Origin: Nectonema munidae
Taxonomy: Eukaryota; Nematomorpha; Nectonematoida; Nectonematidae
Direction of reading: 5' to 3'
Length of the DNA: 64,000 bases
Assembly: GCA_030549495.1 (NCBI GenBank)
Contig: JAUIRK010000903.1
Span: 248,001 to 312,000 of the forward strand
The notes under the pieces: generated by a model
The model's database searches: none
What the model saw: only the letters and a program-made list of their open reading frames with translations
What the model was told of the DNA's origin: nothing
Made by a program: the position numbers and the translations under genes
Part shown: positions 34,777 to 45,600 of the stretch, in pieces
Layout: each line of letters starts with the position of its first letter
Numbering within the stretch: position 1 is the first letter of the stretch

Positions 34777-36350
34777 CAGTGAATCCTTTCTTATACGGCT
34801 TAGGTTTTTTGACATAGTTTTGGTCGCATCTTACAGGGATTCGTTATAGGGAGGTTTTGAAAGTTATAAACTAAAGTTTGTTTATTAGAACCTACACTAC
34901 ATGTAAGGCAACCTGAAAACTTGTTTTTATTATGATAAAAAAGAAAATTTAAAACTATTTCTTTAAAAATGAATGGAGTTTTGTTTGCCTTAGTTTAGAA
35001 AAACATTGTTGTTGCACGCACTCCACACAGATTTTGAAATTTCAAATAAATTTTGGTTTTCGATCTGAATAGAAAACCTTTCTAGAACTTGTATACTTGA
35101 AATTGCATCACTTATCTTAACTTTTTCATCAAAAGTTTCGTCTTCAGTCTTTTTATCTTCATCATCATCATCTGTATCCGTATCAATTTCTAGATCACTA
35201 CAAGTATTTTCTTGATCTTGACAAGTTTCTAAATCTTTTCAAAGTATAATAAATCTTGCCAATTCACTTGCTCAAGCTGGACATAACATTCTTTAGACAG
35301 CAAAATATATTCTTCAACATCTGTTTTAGTTTGAACTTTAAATACACATTTTTTAAAACAATTAATTATTGTAGATACTTTCTACAGAAATCCAAGATTT
35401 TTTTATCCACATAATTACATCCAAAAGAGTAATCTTCTAACCTCAAGAGGAATTTCATTTCCATCGATTCTTAAAATTATTTGCTTCAAAAGTTCTCGTC
35501 CATAAAAGGATTTGAAATTTTTGATAATTCCAATGTCTAACGGTTGTGTCCATACGGTTGTATTTGGAGGTTCAAAAATACTTTAATATTAGAAAACACA
35601 ATATTTCTATGTGATGCAACATTATCTACCAATAACAAAATCAAGCGGTTTTCTTTAATCATTTGATTATTGAAATAGAGCCAATTAGAAAAAATTTATC
35701 CAGTCATCCAAGATTTTTTATTTGAAAAATAACTCACTCCCAAAGTTGAAAGTGATATGTTTTTAAAGCAACGTGATTTTTCACGACATCCTATAATAAC
35801 AGGGCATAGCTTCTTACCCCAAATACTACAGCACAAGAGAATTGTCAAACGTAACTTTCAATTTTAACCATTTTTACATCTATCGTTTTTTAGAACCATT
35901 GATCCCCTATTTCATCTGCATTTGAGACATCTTTTAAAATCATAGCCTTCACAAATTGAATAAATTCTATTAAATCATTCGTTTACAACTTCTTGATTTA
36001 CAAAAGACGAATCTTGATATAAATTTACCAGTTTTATATTTTTCCATTTAAAAAACATCCCAACCACCCATTTGAAGCTTTGAAATCATTTATATTTTTT
36101 TCTTTTTTCATCGTTCTTGCATTTTATTGAATAATGATTCCAGAAATAGGAACATTAAACAAATGAATTAATAAGATTGTTGAAAGAGCAGCGTATCTTT
36201 AATGTTTTGGTTTCTGAACTTTGCCCCGAGCTCCAAAGTTCTTTTATTTTCTCGTTATTTTTGATAATTTTTTGAATTTGGGTTTTGCTTAATATTTTTC
36301 GCTAAAAAAAGAAAATTGTTAAAAAATTTAGTTTCTTTATTAGACAATTA
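34777..36350 (-). mobile_element. Tigger/pogo element, minus copy
   Basis: Starts with cagtgaatcctttcttatac at 34777 beside TA (34775-34776), the standard target. Transposase reads leftward from about 36330. The far terminus expected near 36.4-36.5 kb was not found. It is the same family as 28935-29855, in opposite orientation about 5 kb away, and is the more complete of the two. Confidence 0.7.
35270..36330 (-). pseudogene. Tigger transposase relic, more complete copy
   Basis: In minus-strand order, over several frames: a HTH-like start (KIIKNNEKIKELWSSGQS), NVPISGIIIQ, INDFKASNGWL and then the DDE core. First Asp in NADEIGDQW (near 35930), then CFKNISLSTLGVSYF, NKKSWMTG, second Asp in LILLLVDNVASH (near 35650) and third Asp in PPNTTVWTQPLDIGIIKNF (near 35550). 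The C-terminal helices follow: FYGRELLKQI, WIKKSW and TIINCFKKC. All three catalytic Asp positions are recognisable, but stops and frameshifts occur throughout, e.g. in WMTG-stop-IFSNWL. The acidic tail near 35170 (Asp run from a gat/tca repeat) matches the plus copy. DDE/pogo class is clear; no activity expected. Confidence 0.75.
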
Positions 36351-36547
36351 ATCATCTCCAAATTAGTGAAATAATGTAACTTGAATTTACTTTTAAGTAA
36401 AATAGATCCATATTACAAAAGAAAATTTGAAATACCGGAAATGGTTTTCTTTATAAAATATTTAAAATTGGAAAATATTTTACATTCTATCATTTTAAAC
36501 AAAATTAGCTAAGCGATTACAAAAAGAGCAAAATAAAAGAAAAAAAA

Positions 36548-36964
36548 CAGTGGCGTAATTAGCAGGGGAGCAGTTGCCATTAATGAGAGTAAAAAAAATA
36601 AATTTGAAAATATGAACATTCGTATTATCTACAATTAATTACTACTTTAGTAAAATGTAAATATTGGAAGAGAGAAAATCACTTTCGACATTGTATATGA
36701 AGAATTATATATTTGGAAAATGGAAATTTCAAGCAATGTGTCTGATGTAAAACTGAAATTTGAATGGACGATTTTTTACATAAGGTAAATTTTTAGAAAA
36801 TGCAAACTGTTTTTAAATATTCTTTTTACTATCTTACAAATTAATTTTTATTCTTGTACACATAAAAAACCCTTCTTGCAAACCATACAAGTAAGCATTA
36901 AAAATAGTGGGGCCTTTTTGAATTAAATTTGCCCCTCTGGTTTTTAAAGATAGTTACGCCACTG
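36548..36964. mobile_element. 417-bp MITE with CAGTGGCGTAA ends
   Basis: Ends cagtggcgtaatta (36548) and tagttacgccactg (to 36964) are inverted, one mismatch in 14. Subterminal gcaggggagc and gcccctctgg are also roughly complementary. Flanking 8-mers are A-rich and match only weakly, so the TSD is not secure. Non-coding. Confidence 0.65.
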
Positions 36965-37089
36965 GATAAACATCAAATATTTAGTATATTTTAAAATTTT
37001 ACATGATGACTAAAATTAATACAAAAAGTCATTCCTCAAAGGTAAAAAAAACTTAAAAGCTCATTTTGAGGTCGTATGTCGCATTAGAG

Positions 37090-38410
37090 CAGTGGTTCCC
37101 AACTTTTTTCCAGTGGCGACCCCATTTAAGCCTCACCAGACTTTCTGCGACCCCACCCAAAGAGCAATGCTATATTCATTGATTAAGGTATACATAAGAA
37201 TGATACATAAGTGTAGTAACTTATTTTATTATAGCAAAAATAAAAATATATACAATATAATTAGCTCAAAATAAGATAATTTGATGTTACTGATGCGATA
37301 ATACAAACCTTAATAAACAATAATGTTCTTTGTCATGTTTGGTACTGTTTTTTTATCACCAACTTCTCAATCCGTGATGTTGTTTTGGATACAGCACAAC
37401 GTAGGTCATCTTCAGCATGGAGTTTATTTCTTAGTTTCGAAAGTAGTAAGCATGAAAAGGTCACTTCACACATAAAGAAAAGGCATGATAATTCTCAGCA
37501 TACCTTCAGCCAAATTTGGATATCGAAGTAATTGCTTGATTCAAAATTGATTCACTGCTATGGATTCAAAGTCAGTATTTGCACAGTCAGATGTGATAAG
37601 ATCAATGAATTCCTCTTGATATCTTTCAGCAACATCTTCGATTTTTGCAGCAAATGGTTTTCTAAGTAAGCTATGGGATAACTGAGGCTTTTCTAGAAAA
37701 TATCGACTAAACTCCTCTTTTAAAGTCTCCAAGTGTTGGATCAGCAAACTTTGAAAACTGTTGTTGAATGGAACATCAGTCTCATTTTCTTCAACAAATG
37801 TATTTAATGTGGTAAACATGCAAACATTTTTTTTTATCCTTGCAGCCAAAGATCCAGCTTCATTCGGAAGGCATTTCGTTTTTCTGCAAAATCAAGTGTT
37901 GGAATTTTCTCCCTGAAGTGAAAGATTAAGTGAATTCAGAATTGTGAAGAAATCTACCAAGTATGCAGTTTTTACCAAAGTATTCATGTCATCAAGGAAA
38001 TTTGAAAGTTCTGTTCTTCCTTGCTGAGATGGGAATTCTCTCACCTCAGCAATAATTAAACTATCTTCAATAATTTTCCTTTTGATAGCCACCTTATCTC
38101 AGTGTGCTATAGAAGAACTTCATGCTTGGAATCTATTTCTTGGCACAGTTTAGCAAACAAGCGATTGTTCAATGCATTTGACTTTATGAAGTTAAGTTTT
38201 AACAACTGATTGCATAACAGTTTCAAAATCTGTTGTCAATGTAGTTGGAGCTAATACTTGACGATGTATAATGCAATGAACTCCAACCGCTTGTGGAGAA
38301 ACATTCTTTTCCATCTGTTGAAACCCAGATCTACAGCCTAGAATAGACGGTGCACCATCAGTACATATGCCGCCAACATTTTCCCACTTAGTCCATGTTC
38401 TTTAAATCCT
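37090..38410 (-). mobile_element. hAT element relic (second family)
   Basis: Left end cagtggttcccaactttttt (37090) is a classic hAT terminus, followed by ggcgaccccatttaagcctc. The transposase relic ends 243 bp inside it. The other terminus was not found to the right of 38410. Confidence 0.65.
37333..38410 (-). pseudogene. hAT transposase relic (ZBED5/SCAND3-like)
   Basis: Reading leftward: GGICTDGAPSILG (second catalytic region, Asp kept), VGVHCIIHRQVLAP, NALNNRLFAKLCQEIDSKHE, HTEIRWLSKGKLL, then FLDDMNTLVKTAYLVDFF and LNSLNLSLQGENS. The next block (37849-37541) holds ETDVPFNNSFQSLLIQHL, and the final one CEVTFS, KLRNKLHAEDDLRCAVSKTT and RIEKLVIKK, the hATC end. The order and content match ZBED5/SCAND3-type hAT-derived proteins. 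Several frameshifts and a stop at LL-stop-HTE. The N-terminal BED finger and first Asp are outside or lost. It differs from the hAT at 26.6 kb in sequence, so two hAT families coexist. Confidence 0.8.
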
Positions 38411-38989
38411 ATTTTTTCATTTATCTGAATCTACAACTCATTTATTATTTCTTACATATATCCGTATGTCTTTCTGCAGCTTACTGTTGATTTGTAAACA
38501 TCAATATCTTCGTAATATTTGACTTGATAATAAGGTTGATAATTTGCGGTGAAAATATCATTAACATTCAGGGAATATCATTATCTTGAACGTAGTTAAT
38601 AGAAAATTCAAACATCAGACAACATTCTATTACACACAGAGACACATACAAAAAAAAGAAAAAAAAGGCACTAAAACAAAATTAGTCCTTGAAATACTAA
38701 CTATTAAAACACAAGAGATAAATCAAATTTTCAAATATTACAACGCTCCATACTTACAATTCTCTAAATACAAATTCAGTGTTGGCTCAAACAGATTGAT
38801 AGCACAATGACACACAGATACTAGATGCAAACTCTTAATTGACACAAATGATCCGAGACAGTCATATATATATATCTGAAGCACTATGGATACCGGTATA
38901 AATGGCTAAGAACCCGTGATCCCCACAAGTTAATCCTAGAATTAAAAAGGTCCTGAGAAAAATCTTAAATGCATAGTTAAATTGATAGA
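38411..38989. other. Non-coding AT-rich stretch
   Basis: No supported gene. A 74-codon frame at 38586-38810 is Lys-rich with no motif. A short (TA)n run lies near 38863-38874. Confidence 0.4.
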
Positions 38990-39068
38990 GATTTTTATTC
39001 ACCAAAATTTCGGTCGCATTTTAAAGGGAGTCGCTAGTAAGAGGAACAGCCATTGACAGGTCTTACTG
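38990..39068. mobile_element. Orphan Tigger-type terminus
   Basis: The reverse complement from 39068 reads cagtaagacctgtcaatggc and further in tagcgactccctttaaaatg, with TA at 39069-39070. This is the architecture of Tigger terminal repeats but not the same subfamily as the two Tigger copies. No partner end seen. Confidence 0.45.
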
Positions 39069-39539
39069 TATATACATATGTTTTCATTTAGATACAAAAT
39101 TAAAATTCTTCTGTCATTTTGTTTTAAATTTTGAGTAGTAGGTAATAGGTACTAACTATATATCCTGGCAAAGTTTATTAAAATTTGGTCAAGATTACGA
39201 TTATAACTAAAAATATAGAAAACATTCTTCTTGTTCATTTTTTATCATAATTCATTTTTATCAGTCAAGGAACCAAGTGAACACAAGGATCAATTTTTAT
39301 ATCCTTGAGGAGATTAAAAATTACAAAAGAATTACTTTTCTATACAATAAGCTTTAAACTTGAAGTTTTTATATACAATTTTTGTCATTTTTTTATTATT
39401 TAAAATTTTTTCTATTGCACCCAAGTGAAGAATATTCTTCCATAACTGAATAGATGTCACTTTTAGGAATCAAACCTAGATCATAATCGAACTGGAGCAA
39501 AACACTTTCCTTTCACTACTTGGAGATCAACAAATGATT

Positions 39540-41070
39540 TTAGTTTATCTATTTACCCTGCCCCCGCTTTGTTTGTTTTGTAAACAGACCATTCCTTCAA
39601 CCAGAACGTTTTTGGCAAAAAAAAATCTAACCAAAAGGCGTAAGGGGCCTTTTTGTGGGCCCATATAATATAAAAAGTAAATGAAAAGAAACCAAGGGGA
39701 AACAAAAGAAAATATCACTGTTTATGAACCGAAAAGGCCGGAAACGAAAGCAGATGGAAAGAAGGGCAAATACCAACCTCCAACCTAAAACAAAGTGGGT
39801 TTGTCGTTTGAAAAAGGGTGTCTTTTTTTGAGCAAGAAACAAGATAAAAAGATTCAACAAATTTAAAAAATTATTTTGAAAAGTGAAGCACTAGGCCCTT
39901 CCTTGGTTCTTTTTGTCCTTTTTACAAACCTTTTTTGGTAGGAGTTGCCAAAGTCTGGCTTTTTGATCAAGTCTAATGTCATTGTAACTTATTTGTAAAA
40001 AAGGATTTGATTTTGTTTGCAGAATTTTGCAGAAGTGTGTTACATTTCTATGAACCCAGTTGTCCAGGGTTTTCTTTTACGCACTTTTTGACAAAAACAA
40101 GATTTTGAGCGAGTGAAATAAAATCGGAGACCCCCCCTTCTTTAAATGTCTTTGGTTGGAACTTGTTTGCGCCCTCCCCCATCTTTGTTTTTGTATACCT
40201 TTGGTTGTTGTTGTTTTTTTTTTGTTGAGGCCCTCTTTTATTTTTTTTTGGTTTACTCCTAGGCGGGATCAAGATTCACTAGTTTTTCCCTCCGGTTATA
40301 ACATTTTTTAGAATTGTCTAGATATCAAATTTCTTTTTTTAGTAGTTTTTTATTAGAATTGGCTTTCTGCAACCTATCCTTCTTATTACCCTGTGTAATC
40401 CTTTCTTCTTAGAAGTTCGAACAAATGCAAGGAGCGAAGTATTATCCTTATCAGGTGGTATTACTTTGGGTAAAGTTAGGTTTCTTACCCCTACCTCCTA
40501 TTCTATTCTTTGTTATATCTTCAGATTTAGATATGGTGAAATAGAAATATGTAGTCTGAGTGCTTGCCGTCTTATGAATCTATAGGTTTCTTTCATAAAT
40601 TGTTTAGAAGGTGTTGGTATATTAATTGTTTCAATACTATATTTTTGATTCAGGATATACGTAAAAAAGAAGGTTTATTTTGTTAAAAGGTTTATTTTTG
40701 ATTATTGATTCTCCTTTTTAAATTATAGAAAATTTTTCAAAGGATTAGCTAAATGTTTAGTTCGTATGTTTGTATTCTCTTTTTGTAAATTCTTTTGACT
40801 GTGTTTTTATAAAAAAATTTTTCTCAAATTTATCCTTATCTTTTAGTAAGATTGTCTGTTGTAGTAAATTATATTTCTCTAAAAAAAATATTTTACTGGG
40901 GAATGTTTTCTTAGGGTTTGTCGTTTTTTCTTTTATTTTTTTTTTTTTTGGTCTGGTTCTTTTTTTTTTCTTTTATTTCGTGTTTTTTAACTTGCTAGTT
41001 CATTGTTTTGGTTGTGTTGGTTTTTTGTTTTTTTTCTGTAAATTTATACGGTAATGAATACTTAAAAATG
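39540..41070. other. Compositionally anomalous segment
   Basis: From about 39540 the sequence turns richer in G and C with many doubled and tripled bases (ccctgcccccgctttg, aaggggcctttttgtgggcc), then at 40130-41060 becomes T- and G-rich with long T runs (e.g. 40936-40949). Open frames here (39627-39860, 40048-40272 minus, 40770-41054 plus) look like low-complexity translations. No family recognised. A poorly corrected assembly join is one explanation; an alien insertion is another. Confidence 0.45.
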
Positions 41071-41581
41071 TATATTAGGATCTTGTTGTAACGAGTTTTA
41101 TTGTCGATTGGCCAATAAAAGTGAAACAGAGATTTTTCGGAAATTACATAATTGACCTTGATTATGTAGTCTTTTGTGACAATATAACTTAAAAGTTATA
41201 TTTTATTTTGTTGATTCAAAGAACTCCAAAAATATTTTTTTTTTAATTCTGAGTTTTAGGTTCTCCTTATTACACTCTAATTTAGTTATAAAGATTGATG
41301 AGGCTAATGTCTGCTTTATCGTGATAGTTTTGGTACTGGTAAAATAGTAATTATTTTGTAACTGGTTTTCATACTGGAGCTCATTATTTCTATTTTGAAG
41401 ATATGTGCCCCAATAAATCAACAGGTTTATTTAACAAAACTGTCATTAAGGTCTTTAGATTAAAAAATATATGAAAAAACGTTTTTGTGTTAAGAAATTT
41501 TATAGTAAAAAAAACATAACTTTTAAGTTAGGATGTCATTAATGGGTTAGATAACAACTTATTATTGATGAAAGAAAAGTC
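41071..41581. other. Non-coding or unrecognised stretch
   Basis: Contains a 72-codon minus frame at 41203-41421 of mixed composition (MIYWGTYLQNRNNELQYEN) that I cannot assign. No splice or promoter evidence. Confidence 0.35.
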
Positions 41582-41585
41582 TTAA

Positions 41586-42362
41586 CCCTTAAGTGTACAC
41601 GAAAATTACCATTCAAAAACGAATATGTATAACAAAATGTTACAACCTGCTTAACATTATAAATAAATATCCTTTCGTATACTTCATTTCTATACGATAG
41701 GAATCGTAAACTTCAGTATAGTGCCAAAATAATCATATATATGAAGCATTGAAAATAATCGGATTCTTTTTTTGAGTAAAATAAGCATCTACTTTTTGAA
41801 TGGCATACATTACGAAAACGACTTTTTTTGGAAATGGTTGCATTGAATACTTTATTACATTTGTTTCTTTACTCAGTTCCAGATTCCTGTTTGTTTCTAC
41901 ATTTTCATTTTTATTTTCCTCTTCAAATACAGAATCAAAACTATCTTTATCATCAAACTCTAAAGTTACTTTTAACAAATTCATTGGAGAATTTATCCAA
42001 TATATTTAAAATTTTGCGTTTTTAGGAAACACTTTTCAATAAGAAAACTTTAATATAAAACAAGATTGATGTGTTTGAAAAAATAATTAAATTGAAAAAT
42101 ATCAAGTATAACATGAAATATATTATTTACACCTCCAAGATAAAAGGTAATTGTAACAAAATGTTAGACGTGTACATTATAAGTAAAAACTAAAATATTT
42201 CCTTAGAATATGAGCAAGTTTTTATTAAATTCAGTAATTTTGTTCAAAATAAATATGTTTTTATCCTCCTAAAATATAATTAGTTGTAACAAAATAATTT
42301 TTGAGAAAAACTGAAAAAACTCTTGAATGTAACAAAATGTTATAGGGTATACCTTTGAGGGT
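41586..42362 (-). mobile_element. piggyBac-type internally deleted element
   Basis: Flanked by TTAA at 41582-41585 and 42363-42366. Ends are cccttaagtgtacacg (left) and, inverted, accctcaaaggtataccc (right), with tgtaacaaaatgtta-type motifs repeated inside both (41628, 42329 and elsewhere). Carries only the start of a transposase on the minus strand. Its right TTAA is also the left TTAA of the next element. Confidence 0.6.
41733..41984 (-). pseudogene. piggyBac transposase N-terminal remnant (probable)
   Basis: An 83-codon frame beginning MNLLKVTLEFDDKDSFDSVF and continuing with an EEENKNE run. Acidic, Asp/Glu/Ser-rich leaders are usual at the start of piggyBac transposases, and the frame begins shortly inside a TTAA-bounded element in the right orientation (reading from the right end). 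After about residue 45 the similarity in style ends and no DDE block follows, as expected for a deletion derivative. Another reading is chance, since no catalytic motif is present. Confidence 0.4.
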
Positions 42363-42689
42363 TTAACCCTATTAGTGCTGGGGCGTAAAACGCCACCCCC
42401 TTCATTAAAAAATTAATTGTAGAAAATTGGCTGAATCATATCCCTTCAAATTTTGTGACTTTTCCTATAATCGCTAGCTGCATCTTTTGAAACCATTTTT
42501 ATGGTAATTGAAATATCCTTTCATGCCTAAAACTGTCAATCAAAATCAAAAATTAAAATTTTTCAGCAAAATTTGGACATTATCTGTACTTAACCTTATA
42601 ACTTAGAATCTATATTATATAATACCTTGAAAATTTATAATTATATACAGTTTGAAACGCAAAACACTTTATATATTTAATTTTTTCAA

Positions 42690-44260
42690 TAATCATGGCT
42701 ACTTTTTAGAAAATGTCAATCAAAATTTTGATTGATCAAAAATATATCTAATAAAATATACCTTCAAATTTTACATAAAATATATGTTTTTATACTAAAT
42801 CGGTCATGCTGTTTTCATTTCTGGACTCATTTTTTACATTTAGGATTTGAAAATACCTATAAATGTTAATCAAATTTGCGGTTTACTTCTAAAAATTGTC
42901 TCCAAAAACATTCCTTCAAATTTTACAATGAAATATATGTTTTTATACCAAATCAACCATGCTATTTTTATTTCTGAACTCATTTTTCACATTTAGAGGT
43001 TTTAAAATATCTGTCAATGTCAATCAAATTTGCGGTTTACTTCTAAAAGCTATCTTCAAAAATATTCTCTCAATTTTACATGAAATATATGTTTTTATAC
43101 CAAATCAACCATGCTGTTTTCATTTCTGAACTCATTTTTTACATTTAGGATGTGAAACTACCTATAAGTGTTAATCAAATTTGCGGTTTACTTCTAAAAA
43201 TTGTCTCCAAAAACATTCATTCAAATTTTACAATTAAATATATGTTTTTATACCAAATCAACCATGGTAGTTTCATTTATGGACTCATTTTTCACATTTT
43301 GAGGTTTTAAAATATCTGTCAATGTCAATCAAATTTGAGGTTTACTTCTAAAAGCTATCTCCAAAAATATTCTCTCAATTTTACATGAAATATATGTTTT
43401 TATAGCAAATCAATCATTCTGTTTTCATTTCTGAACTCATTTTTTACATTTAGGATATGAAAATACCTATAAGTGTTAATCAAATTTGCGGTTTATTTCT
43501 AAAAATTGTCTCCAAAAACATTCATTCAAATTTTACAATTAAATATATGTTTTTATACCAAATCAACCATGCTAGTTTCATTTATGGACTCAATTTTTGC
43601 AGTTTGAATTTGAAAATACCAATAAGTATCAATCAAATTTGTGTTTAGATCTAAAATTTGTTTCCAAAAATATTGATTCAAATTTTACTTGAAATATATG
43701 TTTTTATAGCAAATAGATCATGATGATTTCATTTCTGAACACAGTTTTCGCATTTAGAGGTTTTACTGCTAGTGTCAATCAAATTTGCAGTTTATGTCTG
43801 AAAACTATATCCCAAAATATTCTCTCTAATTTTACATGAAATATATGTTTTTATACCAATTCGACCATAATAATTTTTATTTCTAAAATCATTTTTGCAT
43901 TTATAGCTTTAAAATGTCTGAAAGTGTCAATCAAATGTTTGATTTCCGTCTAATGTTTACAGAAATATTTTTGAAATTTAAATAAAATATCTGTTTTTAT
44001 GCCAAATGGAAGATGCTGGTTTCATTTTTGGACTCAGGTTTGGCATTTATGGTTTTAAAGTATCTGAAAGTTTCAATCAGATTTGCGATTTACTTCTAGA
44101 TACTGTCTTTAAAAAAATAAAATATCTGTTTTATACCAAATCGACTATGCTTATATTATTTCTGTACTAGATTTTGTATAATGCGGTTAAAAATATCTCG
44201 AAGTGGCAATTGAATTAGTAATGTATGCCTGAAAATCTGTTCTGCAGAAAAATTTCAAAA
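42690..44260 (+). repeat. Dimeric 152/153-bp tandem array
   Basis: The anchor tatatgtttttata recurs at 42781, 42934, 43086, 43239, 43391 and 43544, steps of 153, 152, 153, 152 and 153, then at 43695 and 43842, and degenerately (tatctgttttta) at 43988 and 44123. Two monomer types alternate: A with attgtctccaaaaacattc (anchors 42934, 43239, 43544) and B with gctatctccaaaaatattc (43086, 43391), giving a 305-bp higher-order unit. Divergence grows toward the right edge. Short frames such as 43457-43648 are translations of the array. Confidence 0.85.
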
Positions 44261-44825
44261 AATCGTTGCATATTAGGTTTTTACTATATATTAAAAATAT
44301 ACTTTTTTTTGTATATTTGGGCTTGTAATACTTTCTACATGAAATTTAAAAAAAAACAAAACGTATTATAAAATCTTTTGAAAATTTGTATGAGAGAAGG
44401 AACCAAGTTGAAAACTATTTGAAAAGAGAACATGTGATCAAAACAAATAATTAAAAAAAATATGTATCTTGACTAAATGGAAGATCTACCATGTTCTAAT
44501 GAACTATGAAGTGGTTTAATTATATAATATTAGGTGCTTCAAAAAAGATTTTGACTGTGAAAAAGAAGTTCTTCTTTTACAAATGAAAAATATTTATCTA
44601 GGATTACAATTAACATTTAGCTAAGATGGGTAGGAAATCTGAAAATTTAGAATAGGTCAGATTTATCAAAAATGGCACAGATGCCAATATGTGAGAATTT
44701 AGTCACTATCAAGATGTTTTTAATTTAAATTGAATTTGTCCATCCTTTTCCTTTTGCATCAAAGAGATACTTTTTTAGATGAAGAACTTTGACAACTTTT
44801 TGTAATTGAACAATCAACATCACGA

Positions 44826-45089
44826 ATGATTCATCAGAAAAAAACCTTTGAAATGAGATTGGTTGACAAATATTCAGACCAGATAATAAAATACACGATA
44901 CTGACAAAAAAGTCTAAGATCATAAGAAGATTCTTTAATCAGAATGCTTTGAGAGAGGAAAAAAGTAATTTTACCCTTATAAAACTTTTTCGAACACACA
45001 TTGAAGAATATAAATTTCTAGTGGAAAAAGAGCTACCAAGAAAGGATCATCATAGAATGAATAACAAGATTACATACTGTAAATTATAA
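44826..45089 (+). CDS. Unidentified ORF inside the satellite-bearing element
   Basis: An 87-codon plus frame between the two arrays, of mixed polar composition with KYSDQIIKYTIL, RRFFNQNALREEKS and LIKLFRTHIEEYKFL. It looks more protein-like than other frames of this size here and lies in the only non-repetitive part of the element. I recognise no domain. It could be the remains of the gene that the element once carried, or chance. No promoter or splice evidence. The opposite-strand frame at 44725-44907 overlaps it and is not supported. Confidence 0.25.
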   Translation: MIHQKKTFEMRLVDKYSDQIIKYTILTKKSKIIRRFFNQNALREEKSNFTLIKLFRTHIEEYKFLVEKELPRKDHHRMNNKITYCKL

Positions 45090-45169
45090 TATGACTTAGA
45101 GACTACGCGCCGATAACGAATTTGTACCCAAAAAGATGGAGGTCCTATCGAGTTACATAAGTTACTGTA

Positions 45170-45600
45170 GAATGAAATATTTTGAGTGAATTATCGATTT
45201 TTTGACAGATTTTATTGATTTCATAAAAAATGAATATCATCACTGAATTCAGCATATTTGAAAATGGGTATACATGTGTAAAAAACCTTATATAATTATT
45301 TAAATTAAAAGTTCCTTTTTGAGATGAGCTGTCACATTTAGTTCAATTTTTTGACAGGTTTGATTGATTTTTATAAAAATTAAATATCATCTCTGAATTC
45401 AGCATATTTGAAAATGGGTATACATGTGTAAAAAACTTTATATAATTATTTAAATAAAAACTTCCTTTTTGAGATGAGCTGTCAAATATAAATCAATTTT
45501 TTGAGAGGTTTGATTGATTTTGATAAAAAATGGACATCACCACTGAATTCAGCATAGTTGAAATATATATGTAACATTAAAAATATTTATAAAAACTTAT
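45170..45600 (+). repeat. 150-bp tandem array, three units
   Basis: gaattcagcata occurs at 45245, 45395 and 45545, exactly 150 bp apart, with tgggtatacatgtgtaaaaa and gagatgagctgtca repeated in step. Read on the opposite strand, the unit shares a skeleton with the left array (tcaatcaaa, agct.atct, atatgctg), suggesting old, inverted homology. Confidence 0.75.

Noticed and set aside
40048-40272. 74-codon minus frame in the anomalous segment
   Set aside because: Lys/Asn/Gln-rich translation of T-rich sequence that may itself be an assembly artefact.
42690-44260. CRISPR-like array
   Set aside because: Whole 152/153-bp units repeat with no separate spacers, and the context is eukaryotic.
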